Assembly: GCF_030408435.1 (NCBI RefSeq)
Contig: NZ_CP047046.1
Location: forward strand, 2,524,572 to 2,588,571
DNA length: 64,000 nt
Reading direction: 5' to 3'
DNA from: Corynebacterium auriscanis
GTDB taxonomy: Bacteria > Actinomycetota > Actinomycetes > Mycobacteriales > Mycobacteriaceae
The position numbers and the translations under genes were made by a program. A model generated the notes under the pieces. The model did no database searches. It worked only from the letters and a program-made list of their open reading frames with translations, and was not told the origin of the DNA. Within the stretch, counting starts at the first letter, position 1. Every line of letters starts with the position of its first letter. Shown piece by piece: positions 51,684 through 60,926 of this stretch.

Positions 51684-54653
51684 ATGACTCCACGCCACAC
51701 GTGCCCTAGCTACCACAGCCCGGAACGCGTTTCCACGTCGCGCCGACCCCGCACGGCCCGTCGCATTGCTGGAGCTGTGCTGGCTTCGGGACTCATCGCG
51801 GGAAGCTCTTGGGGTTGGGGAACACTGGGGGATTCCGCTGGCCATACTGGGTTTACGTTCCCCGGCGCCGGAGTTAGCGCCGCCCAGCCTGCACCAAAAG
51901 CGCAAAGCCCGGCCCCATCCAATCTGGATCGCTATTTCGGTGGTCAGTTGCCTAGCTTCCCCGGCAATCCCGCCATAGAGGACGACAACAGCGCCGGTGG
52001 TGCCGCCTCGGATAACACCAACGGCTTGCCCGCCCCATGGACGAACCCCAACGCTCGCTCCACGGACCCCCAGTTACGCACCGCGCTCACCCTCACAAAA
52101 CTACCCCGCGTGCAGGGTAACACCGCCACATTCCACCTGCGCATCACCAACAACCGCACCACCGCGATCACCAACCCCACGGTTTCCTTCGCGTGGCGCG
52201 AAGCCGCACAAATCGAATCGCTGCGCATCGCCCAATTGGCCAACCTGGGCGAATACCCACGTCAAAGCCCCGCTGTGGCGCTGCAGGGGTCTATCGAACC
52301 AGGGCAGAGCCGGGATATCACCGTGGAGGTTTTAGGTTCCGACGCCACCCGGGGCCAACCTAGCAACATCGCCCAAGGGGACCGGGTTGTCCTGAACGCG
52401 CCGGGCCTACTGCAACCGGGTGCACACCCCGTGGTATTCAACGTGGGTGGGACGATCACAGGGGACGACACCCCCGAGGGACCCGTTGGTTCCCTAGCGG
52501 TGACGCGAACCGCGGTGAGCGTGGCGTCGGATAAAAAAGAAGCCCCGACCCCCGTCACCATGCTGTGGCCTCTAGCTGCACAAACGGCGGCGGTATCTGG
52601 GACCACCGGGGACGCGCCCACGCCCGCACCGCTGTACTTGCGCAACGAGAACCTAGCTAAAGAGTTAGGGACAGGCGGGCGACTGCGCGGGCTGTTGGAT
52701 GCCTATCGCGATACCACCAGTGGGCAAGAAGGGCGCGAGCTACGCGCGGCGACGTGCTTGGCGATCGATCCCGAACTCATCGACACCGTAGAACGTATGA
52801 CCCACGGTTATCGGGTTGGTCCGAAGGCACCGGAGGCTGTCCAGGAACAGCGCCGATTGCGCGATTCCTGGGGAGAGCTGCTGGGCGGGGACGAGGACAA
52901 CTCCGTTGAGGGAACCGGGGTGGCGGCCGCCAAGGCGTGGCTGAAGGATCTGCGCGAGCTAGTCAAGGGCGGTTGCAGCGTAGCCCTGCCGTATGCCGGT
53001 GCTGATATCAACGCAGTGGCAGCCACGGGCAACGACTGGCTGGGGGTCCAGGCGTTCGGCACGGGTGCGCAGACCATTAAGCGAGTGCTGGGAGTAGTGC
53101 CACAACAAAATATCGTGGTGCCGAGTTCGGGTTACGTAGCACCGGAATCGGTTCCGATGCTGGCCGCCGGTGTAACCCAGGGAATCGACGTAGATTCGTC
53201 TACGCGGTTTGAAGCCGTGCAATCGGGGTTACCCGTGTTACCAGCCGCGGGTGCGGTGACAGCGCTAGTGGCGGACAACACGGTTAATCAGACACGCCCA
53301 GCGCGGCCGGTCGAGCCCGGTACGGGCGGCCCAGACGGGCAGGGGAGTACCGAAGCGCAACAAGTGGCAAACATCGATAACAGCTGGAATCAGCGGATCA
53401 CTCGCCTGGCTACGCAGCAGAACAGCGAGCCCAGTGGTCAGCAGGGCGGTCTGAGTGGTCAGCAGAGCGGCGAGCAGGGTGGGCAACAGGGCGGTCTGAG
53501 TAGTCAGCAGAGCGGACCCGGCGCGCCCGCTGCATCCACAGCGCCTACTGCATCAACAGCGCCCGCCGGGCACCAGTTCACCACGGTGGCATTTTCGGGA
53601 AACCTGGGAACCTTGCTACGGGCTACCGGTGCAACACCTGAAGTTGCGCCCTACTCCAACCCGGAATCGCGCTATCCATTGGAGCAAGACAGCTCAGCCG
53701 CACGCATGGGAACCGCATTAGCCGGGTTAGACCTAGAGATTGCCCGCCAGCAACCTGTTTTAGCCGTGCCTCCCGCAAACTGGGGAGTGACGGAAGAGGA
53801 GGCCCGCGCGGTCCTGCAAAACCTTTCGGGGCACCTCGCAAACGATTCGGCCAGCCCTGCTCCACTATCGCGCATCGCCGAGCCCCGAGGAGAGCTCAAG
53901 GACCAGGACCTCGCCAGCGGCGCAGCAACCGTACCCTATGGCGATCCGGGTGCTTCCTCGCCCGCACTCAACGGTTTCGTGAGCAACATCGCAGGTCAAC
54001 TGTGGGATGTCACGCTGATGATGCGGAACGATCCCAAGATCGCGCTGGGCCGCGAAGTATTCACCCGGCCACTGTTCGATGACCTGGTGCGCAGCCTTTC
54101 GGGCTATTCAATGCGGGTGAAATCACAGTGGCAAGAACAGCGCGAAGGCCGCGTGGCCCGGGCCACACACGTAGCTGATGTGACCGATAAACTCCAGCGC
54201 AGCGTCACGCTGGTGCCCCCAGGAAACGTCTTTACCCGCACCAGTGATTCTTCCCCCCTGATCGTTGTCGCGCGCAATGGTTTGCCCCTGCCGGTGCGTG
54301 CGAAGTTGGAATACTCCACCGAGCAGTCCTCCGGGATTGCCATTGACGTTCCCGATGCCCAGGACATCCCAGCGCGCGGTTCCATCACCATGTCCCTCAC
54401 CACAGAGATGCCTTCCGACCAGGGAGCACAGCAGATGGAGCTATGGTTGGCGACCGCCGACGGCAAGCGAATCTCCACGCCCGTGCGCCTCGGCGTGCAA
54501 TCCGCGCCGGGATTGCACATCTCCGGGTTGCTGATAACCGGTATAGCTCTTGCCGGAATAGTTGTGGCCGCTCGTTTGCCATGGGTGCGCCGAACCCGCC
54601 AGAGGAGCAAAAATCGCCTGCTAGACCTGCCCGAGAGACCGGTTAATCGATGA
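51684..54653 (+). CDS. DUF6049-type large envelope protein
   Basis: A 989-residue protein corresponding by position to mycobacterial Rv3909. It has a signal/anchor segment (IAGAVLASGLIAGSSWGWG), an N-terminal beta-rich part with RITNNRTTAITNPTVSFAW, a middle region with CLAIDPELIDTVERM and a Gln/Gly low-complexity linker (GGLSGQQSGEQGGQQGG, about 585-625), further domains, and a C-terminal transmembrane helix (LHISGLLITGIALAGIVVAARL) with a basic tail. So it is an exported, singly anchored protein. Next to murJ; a role in peptidoglycan assembly is likely but unproven. Confidence 0.85.
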   Translation: MTPRHTCPSYHSPERVSTSRRPRTARRIAGAVLASGLIAGSSWGWGTLGDSAGHTGFTFPGAGVSAAQPAPKAQSPAPSNLDRYFGGQLPSFPGNPAIEDDNSAGGAASDNTNGLPAPWTNPNARSTDPQLRTALTLTKLPRVQGNTATFHLRITNNRTTAITNPTVSFAWREAAQIESLRIAQLANLGEYPRQSPAVALQGSIEPGQSRDITVEVLGSDATRGQPSNIAQGDRVVLNAPGLLQPGAHPVVFNVGGTITGDDTPEGPVGSLAVTRTAVSVASDKKEAPTPVTMLWPLAAQTAAVSGTTGDAPTPAPLYLRNENLAKELGTGGRLRGLLDAYRDTTSGQEGRELRAATCLAIDPELIDTVERMTHGYRVGPKAPEAVQEQRRLRDSWGELLGGDEDNSVEGTGVAAAKAWLKDLRELVKGGCSVALPYAGADINAVAATGNDWLGVQAFGTGAQTIKRVLGVVPQQNIVVPSSGYVAPESVPMLAAGVTQGIDVDSSTRFEAVQSGLPVLPAAGAVTALVADNTVNQTRPARPVEPGTGGPDGQGSTEAQQVANIDNSWNQRITRLATQQNSEPSGQQGGLSGQQSGEQGGQQGGLSSQQSGPGAPAASTAPTASTAPAGHQFTTVAFSGNLGTLLRATGATPEVAPYSNPESRYPLEQDSSAARMGTALAGLDLEIARQQPVLAVPPANWGVTEEEARAVLQNLSGHLANDSASPAPLSRIAEPRGELKDQDLASGAATVPYGDPGASSPALNGFVSNIAGQLWDVTLMMRNDPKIALGREVFTRPLFDDLVRSLSGYSMRVKSQWQEQREGRVARATHVADVTDKLQRSVTLVPPGNVFTRTSDSSPLIVVARNGLPLPVRAKLEYSTEQSSGIAIDVPDAQDIPARGSITMSLTTEMPSDQGAQQMELWLATADGKRISTPVRLGVQSAPGLHISGLLITGIALAGIVVAARLPWVRRTRQRSKNRLLDLPERPVNR

Positions 54654-54687
54654 CACGCCCACGGCACCATTAGGCATAACAGGGGTT

Positions 54688-57600
54688 GTGGCACAAAATG
54701 GAGAAGTGACTTTCCCCCAAGACAACGATGAGAACCCCCATCGCGGGCGAGAAGCGGATAACCCCGGACGAGCCCCAGCTGGCCAGCGTGGCCGGTTTCG
54801 CCGTCCTCGGCCTCCGGCGATCGTACCCGGAGCCAACGATGGTCCAGCCCATAGCGGTGTTGGGGAAGCTGGTGGCGTCGGTCATGGGGTAGAAAAAGCC
54901 GGCGAACCGCAACGGTCCGACAACCATAGTGCGGGTAGCACAGCTAAAGCTGAGCCCACACAGGCTGCTGGCGAGGCCCAAGCAGCTTCCGGCGCCAGCA
55001 GCGTTGGAGTGGTTGAGGCGAAACGCTCTACGGGACCCAGTGCTCACAACGACGATGCTGATAATGAATCCGGCAAAAGCGCCACCGATGAAGTGGTGCG
55101 TGCGGGTGGATCCATGGCGATCGCTACTCTGCTGTCGCGCATCACGGGATTCCTGCGCACAGTGCTCATCGGCTCGGCATTGGGCCCGGCGATCGCATCG
55201 GCGTTCAACACCGCCAACACGTTGCCCCACCTGATTACCGAGCTGGTTTTGGGAGCGGTGTTGACGTCCCTTGTGGTTCCCGTGCTCGTGCGTGCAGAGA
55301 AGGAGGACCCCGACGGCGGCGAGGCTTTCATTCGCAGACTGATGACCCTCACGTTCACCCTCATGGGGGCCGTGACGGTTTTGTCCATTCTGGCCGCGCC
55401 ATTCCTGGTGGAAGTTGGCCTGGATGAAAACGGGCACGTCAACATTGATATCGCCACGTCAATCGCCTACCTAGTGCTGCCGCAGATCGTATGCTTTGCG
55501 ATGTTTGCGGTGTTCATGGCGGTGCTCAACACCAAGGGCATGTTCAAACCCGGCGCGTGGGCCCCAGTGGTCAACAACCTGGTCACGTTGGGCATTTTGG
55601 TGCTGTATTACATGCTGCCTGACGAGACGAAGCTCAACCCCAACGAGTCCGTCACGATCACCAACCCGCACATCTTGTTGCTGGGCCTAGGTACCACCTT
55701 GGGCGTGGTTGCCCAAGCCGCCATCATGATTCCGTTCCTGCGCAAGGCCGGGATCAACATGAAGCCCCTGTGGGGCGTGGATAAGCGTCTCAAGGCGTTC
55801 GGTGGTATGGCGATTGCCATCATCGTGTACGTCGCAATTTCGCAGGCTGGCTGGATGCTGAATAACCGCATTGCCTCCCAGGCCTCCGATGCCGCGGTGA
55901 CCGTCTACATGCAGGCCTGGCAGTTGTTGCAGATGCCCTACGGTGTGATCGGTGTGACCCTGTTGACCGCCATCATGCCCCGGTTGTCGCGCAACGCTGC
56001 AGACGGCGATGACCGGGCTGTGGTTCGCGATCTCACCAGCGCAACCAAACTCACGCTGCTAGCTCTCCTGCCGGTCATCGTTTTCTTCACAGGTTTTGGC
56101 ACTTTAGTCTCCGCCGCGCTGTTCCAGTACCAAAACTTCGATCTGGAGACCGCGAATGTGCTGGGTTGGACAATCTCCTTCTCCGCGTTCACGCTGATTC
56201 CTTACGCGCTGGTCATGCTGCACCTGCGCGTGTTCTATGCACGCGAGGAAGTGTGGACTCCCACTTACATCATCGCTGGTATTACCACCACGAAACTGGC
56301 ACTGGCGTTTTTGGCTCCTCATATTTCCACTGAACCGCGCCTCGTCGTGGTCCTGCTGGGCGCCGCCAACGGTTTCGGCTTCCTTACTGGTTCGATCATC
56401 GGTGCTCTCTTGCTGCGCCGTTCGCTAGGTAGTTTGCAGGGCCGCGATGTTGTGAAAACGGCACTGTGGACCGTGGGGGCTTCCCTGGTTGGTGCGCTCA
56501 TTGCGTGGCGGGTGGATGTATTACTCGCCACTTATGTATTCCAGACCCCGGCCAATCCATGGTTCCTGATTCGTATGTTGATCGTTGGGCCAATCTTCCT
56601 GATCGTCACGGGTCTGGTGCTGTCGCGGTCCAAGCTGCCGGAAGTCGACATGTTCGGCCTCATGCTGGCTCGCATGCCGGTGGTCGGTCGTTTCTTTACA
56701 CCTCGACGCCCCGTCGATGCCGACCGCGCCGCCGCCATTGCAACTCCGGATTCCGCGGACCAAGCCCAAATGGCCATGCAGGAAACCGGTGTGCTCGGCG
56801 ACTACGCGGGTACGTTCATGCCACCCATGTCCGCGGGTCGAGTCCGTGGTCCGCGCCTGGTGCCCGGCGCTCCCATGCTGCAAGGACAGTACCGCTTGCT
56901 GGCCGATCACGGTGGTTCTCCGGCAACCCGGCTGTGGCAGGCCCGCGAGATGTCCACAGGCAACATCGTGGCGCTGACGATTATGGACCCCGCAGCCTAC
57001 GTTAAGAATGCTGTGAAGGCTGACGATACGCACACCACCAAGATGGTTCGCGTAGCCCGTGCGAAAGACGATATGTTACGCCGCTCCGCCACCCTCAAAG
57101 ACATGGATTGCAAGGGTATGGCCACTGTGCGTCGCGTCATCGATAACGGAAACCTCGTGGTTATCGTCTCTGACTGGCTGCAGGGTTCCCCGCTGTCCAC
57201 CGTGGCCCAGTCCGGACCGGATCCAATGGCCGCAGGTTATGCAGTAGCGGCCCTAGCCGATGCTGCCGATGACGCTCACAAGGCCGGCATCCCGCTGGGT
57301 ATCGATCACCGCGATCGGCTGCGCATTACCACTGCCGGTCACGCGCTCTTAGCGTTCCCCGGTGTGCTTCCGAACAACACGGAGCGCCAAGATGCCCACG
57401 GTATTACCGTGGCGTTGGGATTGCTGTTGGAGCACCTGCCGGACGAAGAAATTCCGGAAGAGCTGGTGGAAACCTACCGCGAGCTCAAGGCCATCAATAC
57501 GGATCCCGATAAAGAGGTGGATCTGCACAAGGTCGCCAATCATCTGCGCAAGCTCACCAGCGGCGATTTGGACGTGGAAGAGGACGACGTTCCAGAACCC

Positions 57601-58491
57601 ACAAAGGTCGCCGGTTTCGGTGCGGAGCCGGCCCGTGCGCCACGATTGGCCCTCATCGCGTTCGTCACGTTCTTGATCGTGGCCCTGTTGGCGGCGGCTA
57701 TCGCGGGAGTGGTAAGCGTTGTTGGCGGCGATAGGAATGATTCGCCGCTATCCACCAATTCCATCCGCCAGGGTGCGGAGCGACTGGGTGATAAGACCCC
57801 ACGTCCAGTGCCCGTCGCCAACGTGGTCGCGTGGGCACCGGCAGATGCTGAGGTGAAGAAACCCGGCGACTCTGGTAACCCAGCCTACGGGCCAGATAAT
57901 CCAGATCGGGCACACTTCGTCATCGACGGCGACCCCAATACGGTGTGGTCTACGGAGAGCTATCTCAATCAATTGGGCTCCCAACCCCCGGCCTTCAAGC
58001 AGGGCACCGGTGTGCTGCTGGAAATGCCGGCGGAAACCCACTTTTCGGAGTTGGATCTTTCTGGTTTGACGCCCGGCGCCCACCTAGAGGTGCGGATTGC
58101 TGGGGACTCGGCGGATTCGCTGGCGCAGACCCAGGTTCTCACTGGCTTCGACGTAAAGCAGCCCCACACGATCATCCGGCTGGATGATTCGCAGCGGCGT
58201 GGCGCGGGAGAATCCGCGACGGCCCAATCGTCTGCCGCGCAGCCAGGTAACGCGAGCTCGAACGCGGATAGGTCCGGTCGGGCCACCAGCGGTGCTCGCG
58301 ATGGTGTGCCTCCTGGAGCGGATGTCATCGACCTTCCGAAGAACGCGAATACCGAGGGTACGAAACTGATCATCTGGGTCACGAAGGTGGCGGAACCGAA
58401 GAATACCGCCAGCATCGGCGAAATTGACGTGCTGGGAACGTGGCGGGGCATGCCCGAAACGGAGGAGCCCGCGAAGGCACCCGCGCGGTAA
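54688..58491 (+). CDS. murJ: Lipid II flippase MurJ fused to pseudokinase
   Basis: A 1267-residue actinobacterial MurJ. Residues 1-130 are a disordered Pro/Gly-rich cytoplasmic tail. The MurJ/MviN transporter (about 135-650) starts SMAIATLLSRITGFLRTVLIGSALG and includes AWQLLQMPYGVIGVTLLTAIMPRLSRNAA. A kinase-like domain follows (about 730-960; QYRLLADHGGSPATRLWQAR) that lacks the catalytic HRD and DFG motifs (GIDHRDRLRITTAGHALLAF), so it is a pseudokinase, as in M. tuberculosis Rv3910. Then a helix (IAFVTFLIVALLAAAIAGV) and an outer discoidin-like domain (FVIDGDPNTVWSTESYLNQ). GTG start at 54688. MurJ flips lipid II for peptidoglycan. Confidence 0.94.
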   Translation: MAQNGEVTFPQDNDENPHRGREADNPGRAPAGQRGRFRRPRPPAIVPGANDGPAHSGVGEAGGVGHGVEKAGEPQRSDNHSAGSTAKAEPTQAAGEAQAASGASSVGVVEAKRSTGPSAHNDDADNESGKSATDEVVRAGGSMAIATLLSRITGFLRTVLIGSALGPAIASAFNTANTLPHLITELVLGAVLTSLVVPVLVRAEKEDPDGGEAFIRRLMTLTFTLMGAVTVLSILAAPFLVEVGLDENGHVNIDIATSIAYLVLPQIVCFAMFAVFMAVLNTKGMFKPGAWAPVVNNLVTLGILVLYYMLPDETKLNPNESVTITNPHILLLGLGTTLGVVAQAAIMIPFLRKAGINMKPLWGVDKRLKAFGGMAIAIIVYVAISQAGWMLNNRIASQASDAAVTVYMQAWQLLQMPYGVIGVTLLTAIMPRLSRNAADGDDRAVVRDLTSATKLTLLALLPVIVFFTGFGTLVSAALFQYQNFDLETANVLGWTISFSAFTLIPYALVMLHLRVFYAREEVWTPTYIIAGITTTKLALAFLAPHISTEPRLVVVLLGAANGFGFLTGSIIGALLLRRSLGSLQGRDVVKTALWTVGASLVGALIAWRVDVLLATYVFQTPANPWFLIRMLIVGPIFLIVTGLVLSRSKLPEVDMFGLMLARMPVVGRFFTPRRPVDADRAAAIATPDSADQAQMAMQETGVLGDYAGTFMPPMSAGRVRGPRLVPGAPMLQGQYRLLADHGGSPATRLWQAREMSTGNIVALTIMDPAAYVKNAVKADDTHTTKMVRVARAKDDMLRRSATLKDMDCKGMATVRRVIDNGNLVVIVSDWLQGSPLSTVAQSGPDPMAAGYAVAALADAADDAHKAGIPLGIDHRDRLRITTAGHALLAFPGVLPNNTERQDAHGITVALGLLLEHLPDEEIPEELVETYRELKAINTDPDKEVDLHKVANHLRKLTSGDLDVEEDDVPEPTKVAGFGAEPARAPRLALIAFVTFLIVALLAAAIAGVVSVVGGDRNDSPLSTNSIRQGAERLGDKTPRPVPVANVVAWAPADAEVKKPGDSGNPAYGPDNPDRAHFVIDGDPNTVWSTESYLNQLGSQPPAFKQGTGVLLEMPAETHFSELDLSGLTPGAHLEVRIAGDSADSLAQTQVLTGFDVKQPHTIIRLDDSQRRGAGESATAQSSAAQPGNASSNADRSGRATSGARDGVPPGADVIDLPKNANTEGTKLIIWVTKVAEPKNTASIGEIDVLGTWRGMPETEEPAKAPAR

Positions 58492-58559
58492 CAACGCGCG
58501 TTGGGGGTTATTGCAGCAGCTCTCTCACCTGAGCGCTTCGCGAAGTACGTTCATCGGTA

Positions 58560-58663
58560 GTTCGTGGGTCCCGTTCGCGGGCCCCGTTCGTGAGTCCCGT
58601 TCGTGAGTCCCGTTCGTGAGTCCCGTTCGTGAGTCCCGCTCGTGGGGCCCGTTCGTGGTGAGT
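58560..58663. repeat. 13-bp tandem repeat
   Basis: Eight units of GTTCGTGAGTCCC and close variants, starting at 58560 and every 13 bp to 58651. Four consecutive units (58586-58637) are identical. Confidence 0.88.
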
Positions 58664-58725
58664 ACGTCGCACCGGCGACGCCACAGCTTCGTGAACAGCA
58701 CCCACGGTAGCCCTACGCCCCAGAG

Positions 58726-58786
58726 TTATCCACAGATTCGCCGGTTTCATACCGGCTGGCGCGCCACTATAAGCAAGTTATCCACA
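58726..58786 (+). promoter_or_regulatory. Two perfect DnaA boxes
   Basis: TTATCCACA at 58726-58734 and 58778-58786, same strand, 52 bp apart. The second overlaps the left arm of the terminator stem. Confidence 0.75.
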
Positions 58787-58815
58787 GGGCGGGGAGAAAA
58801 CTCCCCGCCCTGTGG
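58782..58815 (+). terminator. Strong hairpin after murJ
   Basis: A perfect 15-bp GC-rich stem, CCACAGGGCGGGGAG (58782-58796) with its complement (58801-58815) and an AAAA loop. There is no T-run after it, so termination may need Rho. Confidence 0.65.
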
Positions 58816-58909
58816 TGTTACCCGCTAGACTTCGGAATCACGAGCTTGTGCAAATCACGCCTAAGCTTCACATTCAGATTCAGAGATACCAAGTTCAATT
58901 GGAGCAACA

Positions 58910-58936
58910 CGAACTCTGGAGCGCGACGGGGGTTGA
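58910..58936 (+). promoter_or_regulatory. Possible ECF-type promoter of sigM
   Basis: CGAACT (58910-58915) and GTTGA (58932-58936), 16 bp apart, resemble the GGAAC / GTTG elements of corynebacterial SigM/SigH promoters, 30 bp before the sigM ATG. Autoregulation is an inference; the first base of the -35 is off consensus. Confidence 0.4.
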
Positions 58937-58966
58937 GCATCCAGAGAACTAGGGGGATTCATTGTC

Positions 58967-59623
58967 ATGGAACAAGGTGGCGTCGACCCACAAAGAGCCG
59001 AAGGCACACCAACGGCGACAGCGCTGGCGACGGCGAGTGATGAACAACTATTGCGGTGGCACATTGGCCGGCCCGCGGGAGAGGGAGTATGCCGGGGGAC
59101 TGCGTTTCGGGAATTAGTTCAACGGCACCATCGGAAACTCTGGTGGGCCGTACGGCGCGTGGATATTCACGACAGCCACCACATGGATATATTTCAAGAG
59201 GGCCTCCTGCGGATACATCGCCATGCCCATCAATTTCGCGGAGAAGGATCATCCGTTTCCACGTGGATGACCTCGATTATGTACAACTGCGCGCTGACGT
59301 ACGTGGCCAAATTGCGGCGCGAGGCCAGCCCGCAGCCGGTAGAATTGGAGGTCACTCTGCGTGAGATGCCAGCGAAAACTATTCGGGAAGAAAACACGGT
59401 GGAACGGTTGGATGTATACGCCAACCTCAAGAAACTAGATCCGAAAGTACGGCAAGTGGTCGCCCTGAATTTCCTTGCCGGGTTGAGCGAGGAGGCCACC
59501 GCGAACCGCCTGGGCATTCCAGTAGGAACTGTGAAATCGCGAAAAAATAGGGGGAAAAAGCAGATGCAGGCACTGCTGGTGGCCGACGGGGGTGGGGAAT
59601 ACGCGTGTCGTTTAGCTAGTTAG
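58967..59623 (+). CDS. sigM: ECF RNA polymerase sigma factor SigM
   Basis: A 218-residue ECF sigma factor. Region 2: FRELVQRHHRKLWWAVRRVDIHDSHHMDIFQEGLLRIHRHAHQFRGEGSSVSTWMTSIMYN. Region 4: LDPKVRQVVALNFLAGLSEEATANRLGIPVGTVKSRKNRGKKQMQ. Position before trxB-trxA identifies it as SigM, which in C. glutamicum controls thioredoxin and Fe-S assembly genes under disulfide stress. AGGGGG lies 11 bp before ATG 58967. No anti-sigma gene follows; trxB starts 90 bp downstream, whereas in mycobacteria an anti-sigma gene lies between. Confidence 0.93.
   Translation: MEQGGVDPQRAEGTPTATALATASDEQLLRWHIGRPAGEGVCRGTAFRELVQRHHRKLWWAVRRVDIHDSHHMDIFQEGLLRIHRHAHQFRGEGSSVSTWMTSIMYNCALTYVAKLRREASPQPVELEVTLREMPAKTIREENTVERLDVYANLKKLDPKVRQVVALNFLAGLSEEATANRLGIPVGTVKSRKNRGKKQMQALLVADGGGEYACRLAS
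59596..59623 (+). promoter_or_regulatory. SigM/SigH-type promoter candidate for trxB
   Basis: GGAATA (59596-59601), 17-bp gap, then GTTAG (59619-59623), inside the 3' end of sigM. It fits the stress-sigma pattern GGAATA-N17/18-GTT and would start a trxB transcript about 80 bp before its ATG. Confidence 0.45.
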
Positions 59624-59630
59624 ACTGGGT

Positions 59631-59670
59631 GGGCGGAACGTGCTTTTAGTGGGCGGAACGTGATTTTAGT
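59631..59670. repeat. 20-bp tandem repeat in the trxB leader
   Basis: GGGCGGAACGTGMTTTTAGT occurs twice in tandem (59631-59650, 59651-59670), with one base different. Each copy contains a GGAAC word that could serve as an alternative -35 element. Confidence 0.75.
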
Positions 59671-59712
59671 TAACGATGCATAGCCCCGGCTAACGAAGAA
59701 GAGAAGGAAGTC

Positions 59713-60864
59713 ATGAATCAGCCATTTCTGCAGGGTGGAGGCTTTTTGAAGGCCAATACGAATAGCGACGATAAGGTCGGGGCACCAGCAAATGGGGATG
59801 CCACCAACACGCAGGTGGCGCCGGGCCTGGGTGCTGGCGCCCAGTTTATCGGCGTGGGGGCAGCGGGTGTTGAGGAAGCCGGTGCACAGAAGGTAGGACC
59901 GGAATCGGCTAGTGCCGGGGCTGACGAGCAACCGGTCGATGGAAAGATTCATGACGTAATCATTGTGGGATCCGGCCCGGCCGGTTACACCGCAGCAATC
60001 TATGCCGCTCGCGCGGAACTGGAGCCCGTCGTTTTTGAGGGCATCGAGTACGGCGGTCTTCTGATGCAGACCACCGAGGTGGAAAATTTCCCCGGTTTCC
60101 GTGATGGCATTCAGGGCCCCGACCTCATGGAGGAAATGCGAGCTCAGGCTGAGCGCTTCGGTGCTGACCTGCGCGGCGAGGATATCGAGCGCATCGACCT
60201 GACGGGTCCAGTGAAGAAGCTATGGGCCTACGGCCAGCTGTACTTGGCTAAGTCTGTGATTCTGGCAACGGGCGCGGCGCCACGCTATCTGGGTGTACCT
60301 GGTGAGGCCGAGCTGCTGGGGCACGGTGTATCCGCATGTGCCACCTGTGATGGCTTCTTCTTTAAAGACAAGAAGATCGCCGTCGTCGGTGGTGGCGATT
60401 CGGCCATGGAGGAGGCCGACTTCCTCACGAAATTTGGTTCGAGCGTCACCATTATTCACCGCCGCGACGAGTTCCGCGCTTCCAAGATCATGCAGGAGCG
60501 CGCCAAGGCCAACGACAAGATCGACTTCGTCATGAACGCCAAGGTCGTGGAGGTGCTGGGAAGCACCGCTATGACTGGCCTGAAGTTGGAGGATACCGTC
60601 ACGGGCGAGCAGCGAGACGTCGAGATGGACGCGATGTTTGTAGCCATCGGTCACGATCCACGTGTGGCCATCTTCGAGGGCCAAGTGGCGCTGAAGGAAA
60701 ACGGTTATGTGCAGGTCGACGAGCCTTCGACTCGCACCAACGTTCCGGGAGTATTCGCCGCCGGTGACTTGGTAGATTCCCACTACCAGCAAGCCATCAC
60801 TGCAGCTGGTTCCGGCTGCCGCGCGGCACTGGATGTTGAGGCGTACCTGGCCGGCTTGGAATAG
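59713..60864 (+). CDS. trxB: Thioredoxin reductase with N-terminal extension
   Basis: NADPH-dependent flavoenzyme that reduces thioredoxin, 383 residues. FAD site [29 protein letters not shown], redox pair C209-A-T-C212 in [17 protein letters not shown] motif [15 protein letters not shown] followed by HRRDEFRAS, and final [26 protein letters not shown]. The usual start lies near residue 76; the first 75 residues are an Ala/Gly-rich extension without known fold. ATG 59713 is preceded by GAGAAGGAAG. An in-frame start closer to the core is not obvious, so the extension is probably real. Confidence 0.94.
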   Translation: MNQPFLQGGGFLKANTNSDDKVGAPANGDATNTQVAPGLGAGAQFIGVGAAGVEEAGAQKVGPESASAGADEQPVDGKIHDVIIVGSGPAGYTAAIYAARAELEPVVFEGIEYGGLLMQTTEVENFPGFRDGIQGPDLMEEMRAQAERFGADLRGEDIERIDLTGPVKKLWAYGQLYLAKSVILATGAAPRYLGVPGEAELLGHGVSACATCDGFFFKDKKIAVVGGGDSAMEEADFLTKFGSSVTIIHRRDEFRASKIMQERAKANDKIDFVMNAKVVEVLGSTAMTGLKLEDTVTGEQRDVEMDAMFVAIGHDPRVAIFEGQVALKENGYVQVDEPSTRTNVPGVFAAGDLVDSHYQQAITAAGSGCRAALDVEAYLAGLE

Positions 60865-60926
60865 CCCACTTATTCACTTCGGTGGGTTGCCGTTCAAGCA
60901 CTGGTGGCGCGCCAGTACCCGGCAAC
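60865..60926 (+). other. Structured region after trxB
   Basis: A nested hairpin with outer stem GTTGCCG (60886-60892)/CGGCAAC (60920-60926) and inner stem ACTGG/CCAGT (60900-60904/60912-60916). A second hairpin, CCCAC/GTGGG (60865-60869/60882-60886), starts right after the trxB stop. No T-run follows. It could slow or process the trxB-trxA mRNA. The rest of the 289-bp gap to trxA shows no gene. Confidence 0.55.

Larger units (their letters stand above)
58492..58966. other. murJ-sigM intergenic region
   Basis: No gene. It holds a 13-bp tandem repeat (58560-58663), two perfect DnaA boxes, an inverted repeat GCCGGT-N5-ACCGGC around 58740-58756, a strong terminator and the sigM promoter region, each listed separately. 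Confidence 0.7.
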
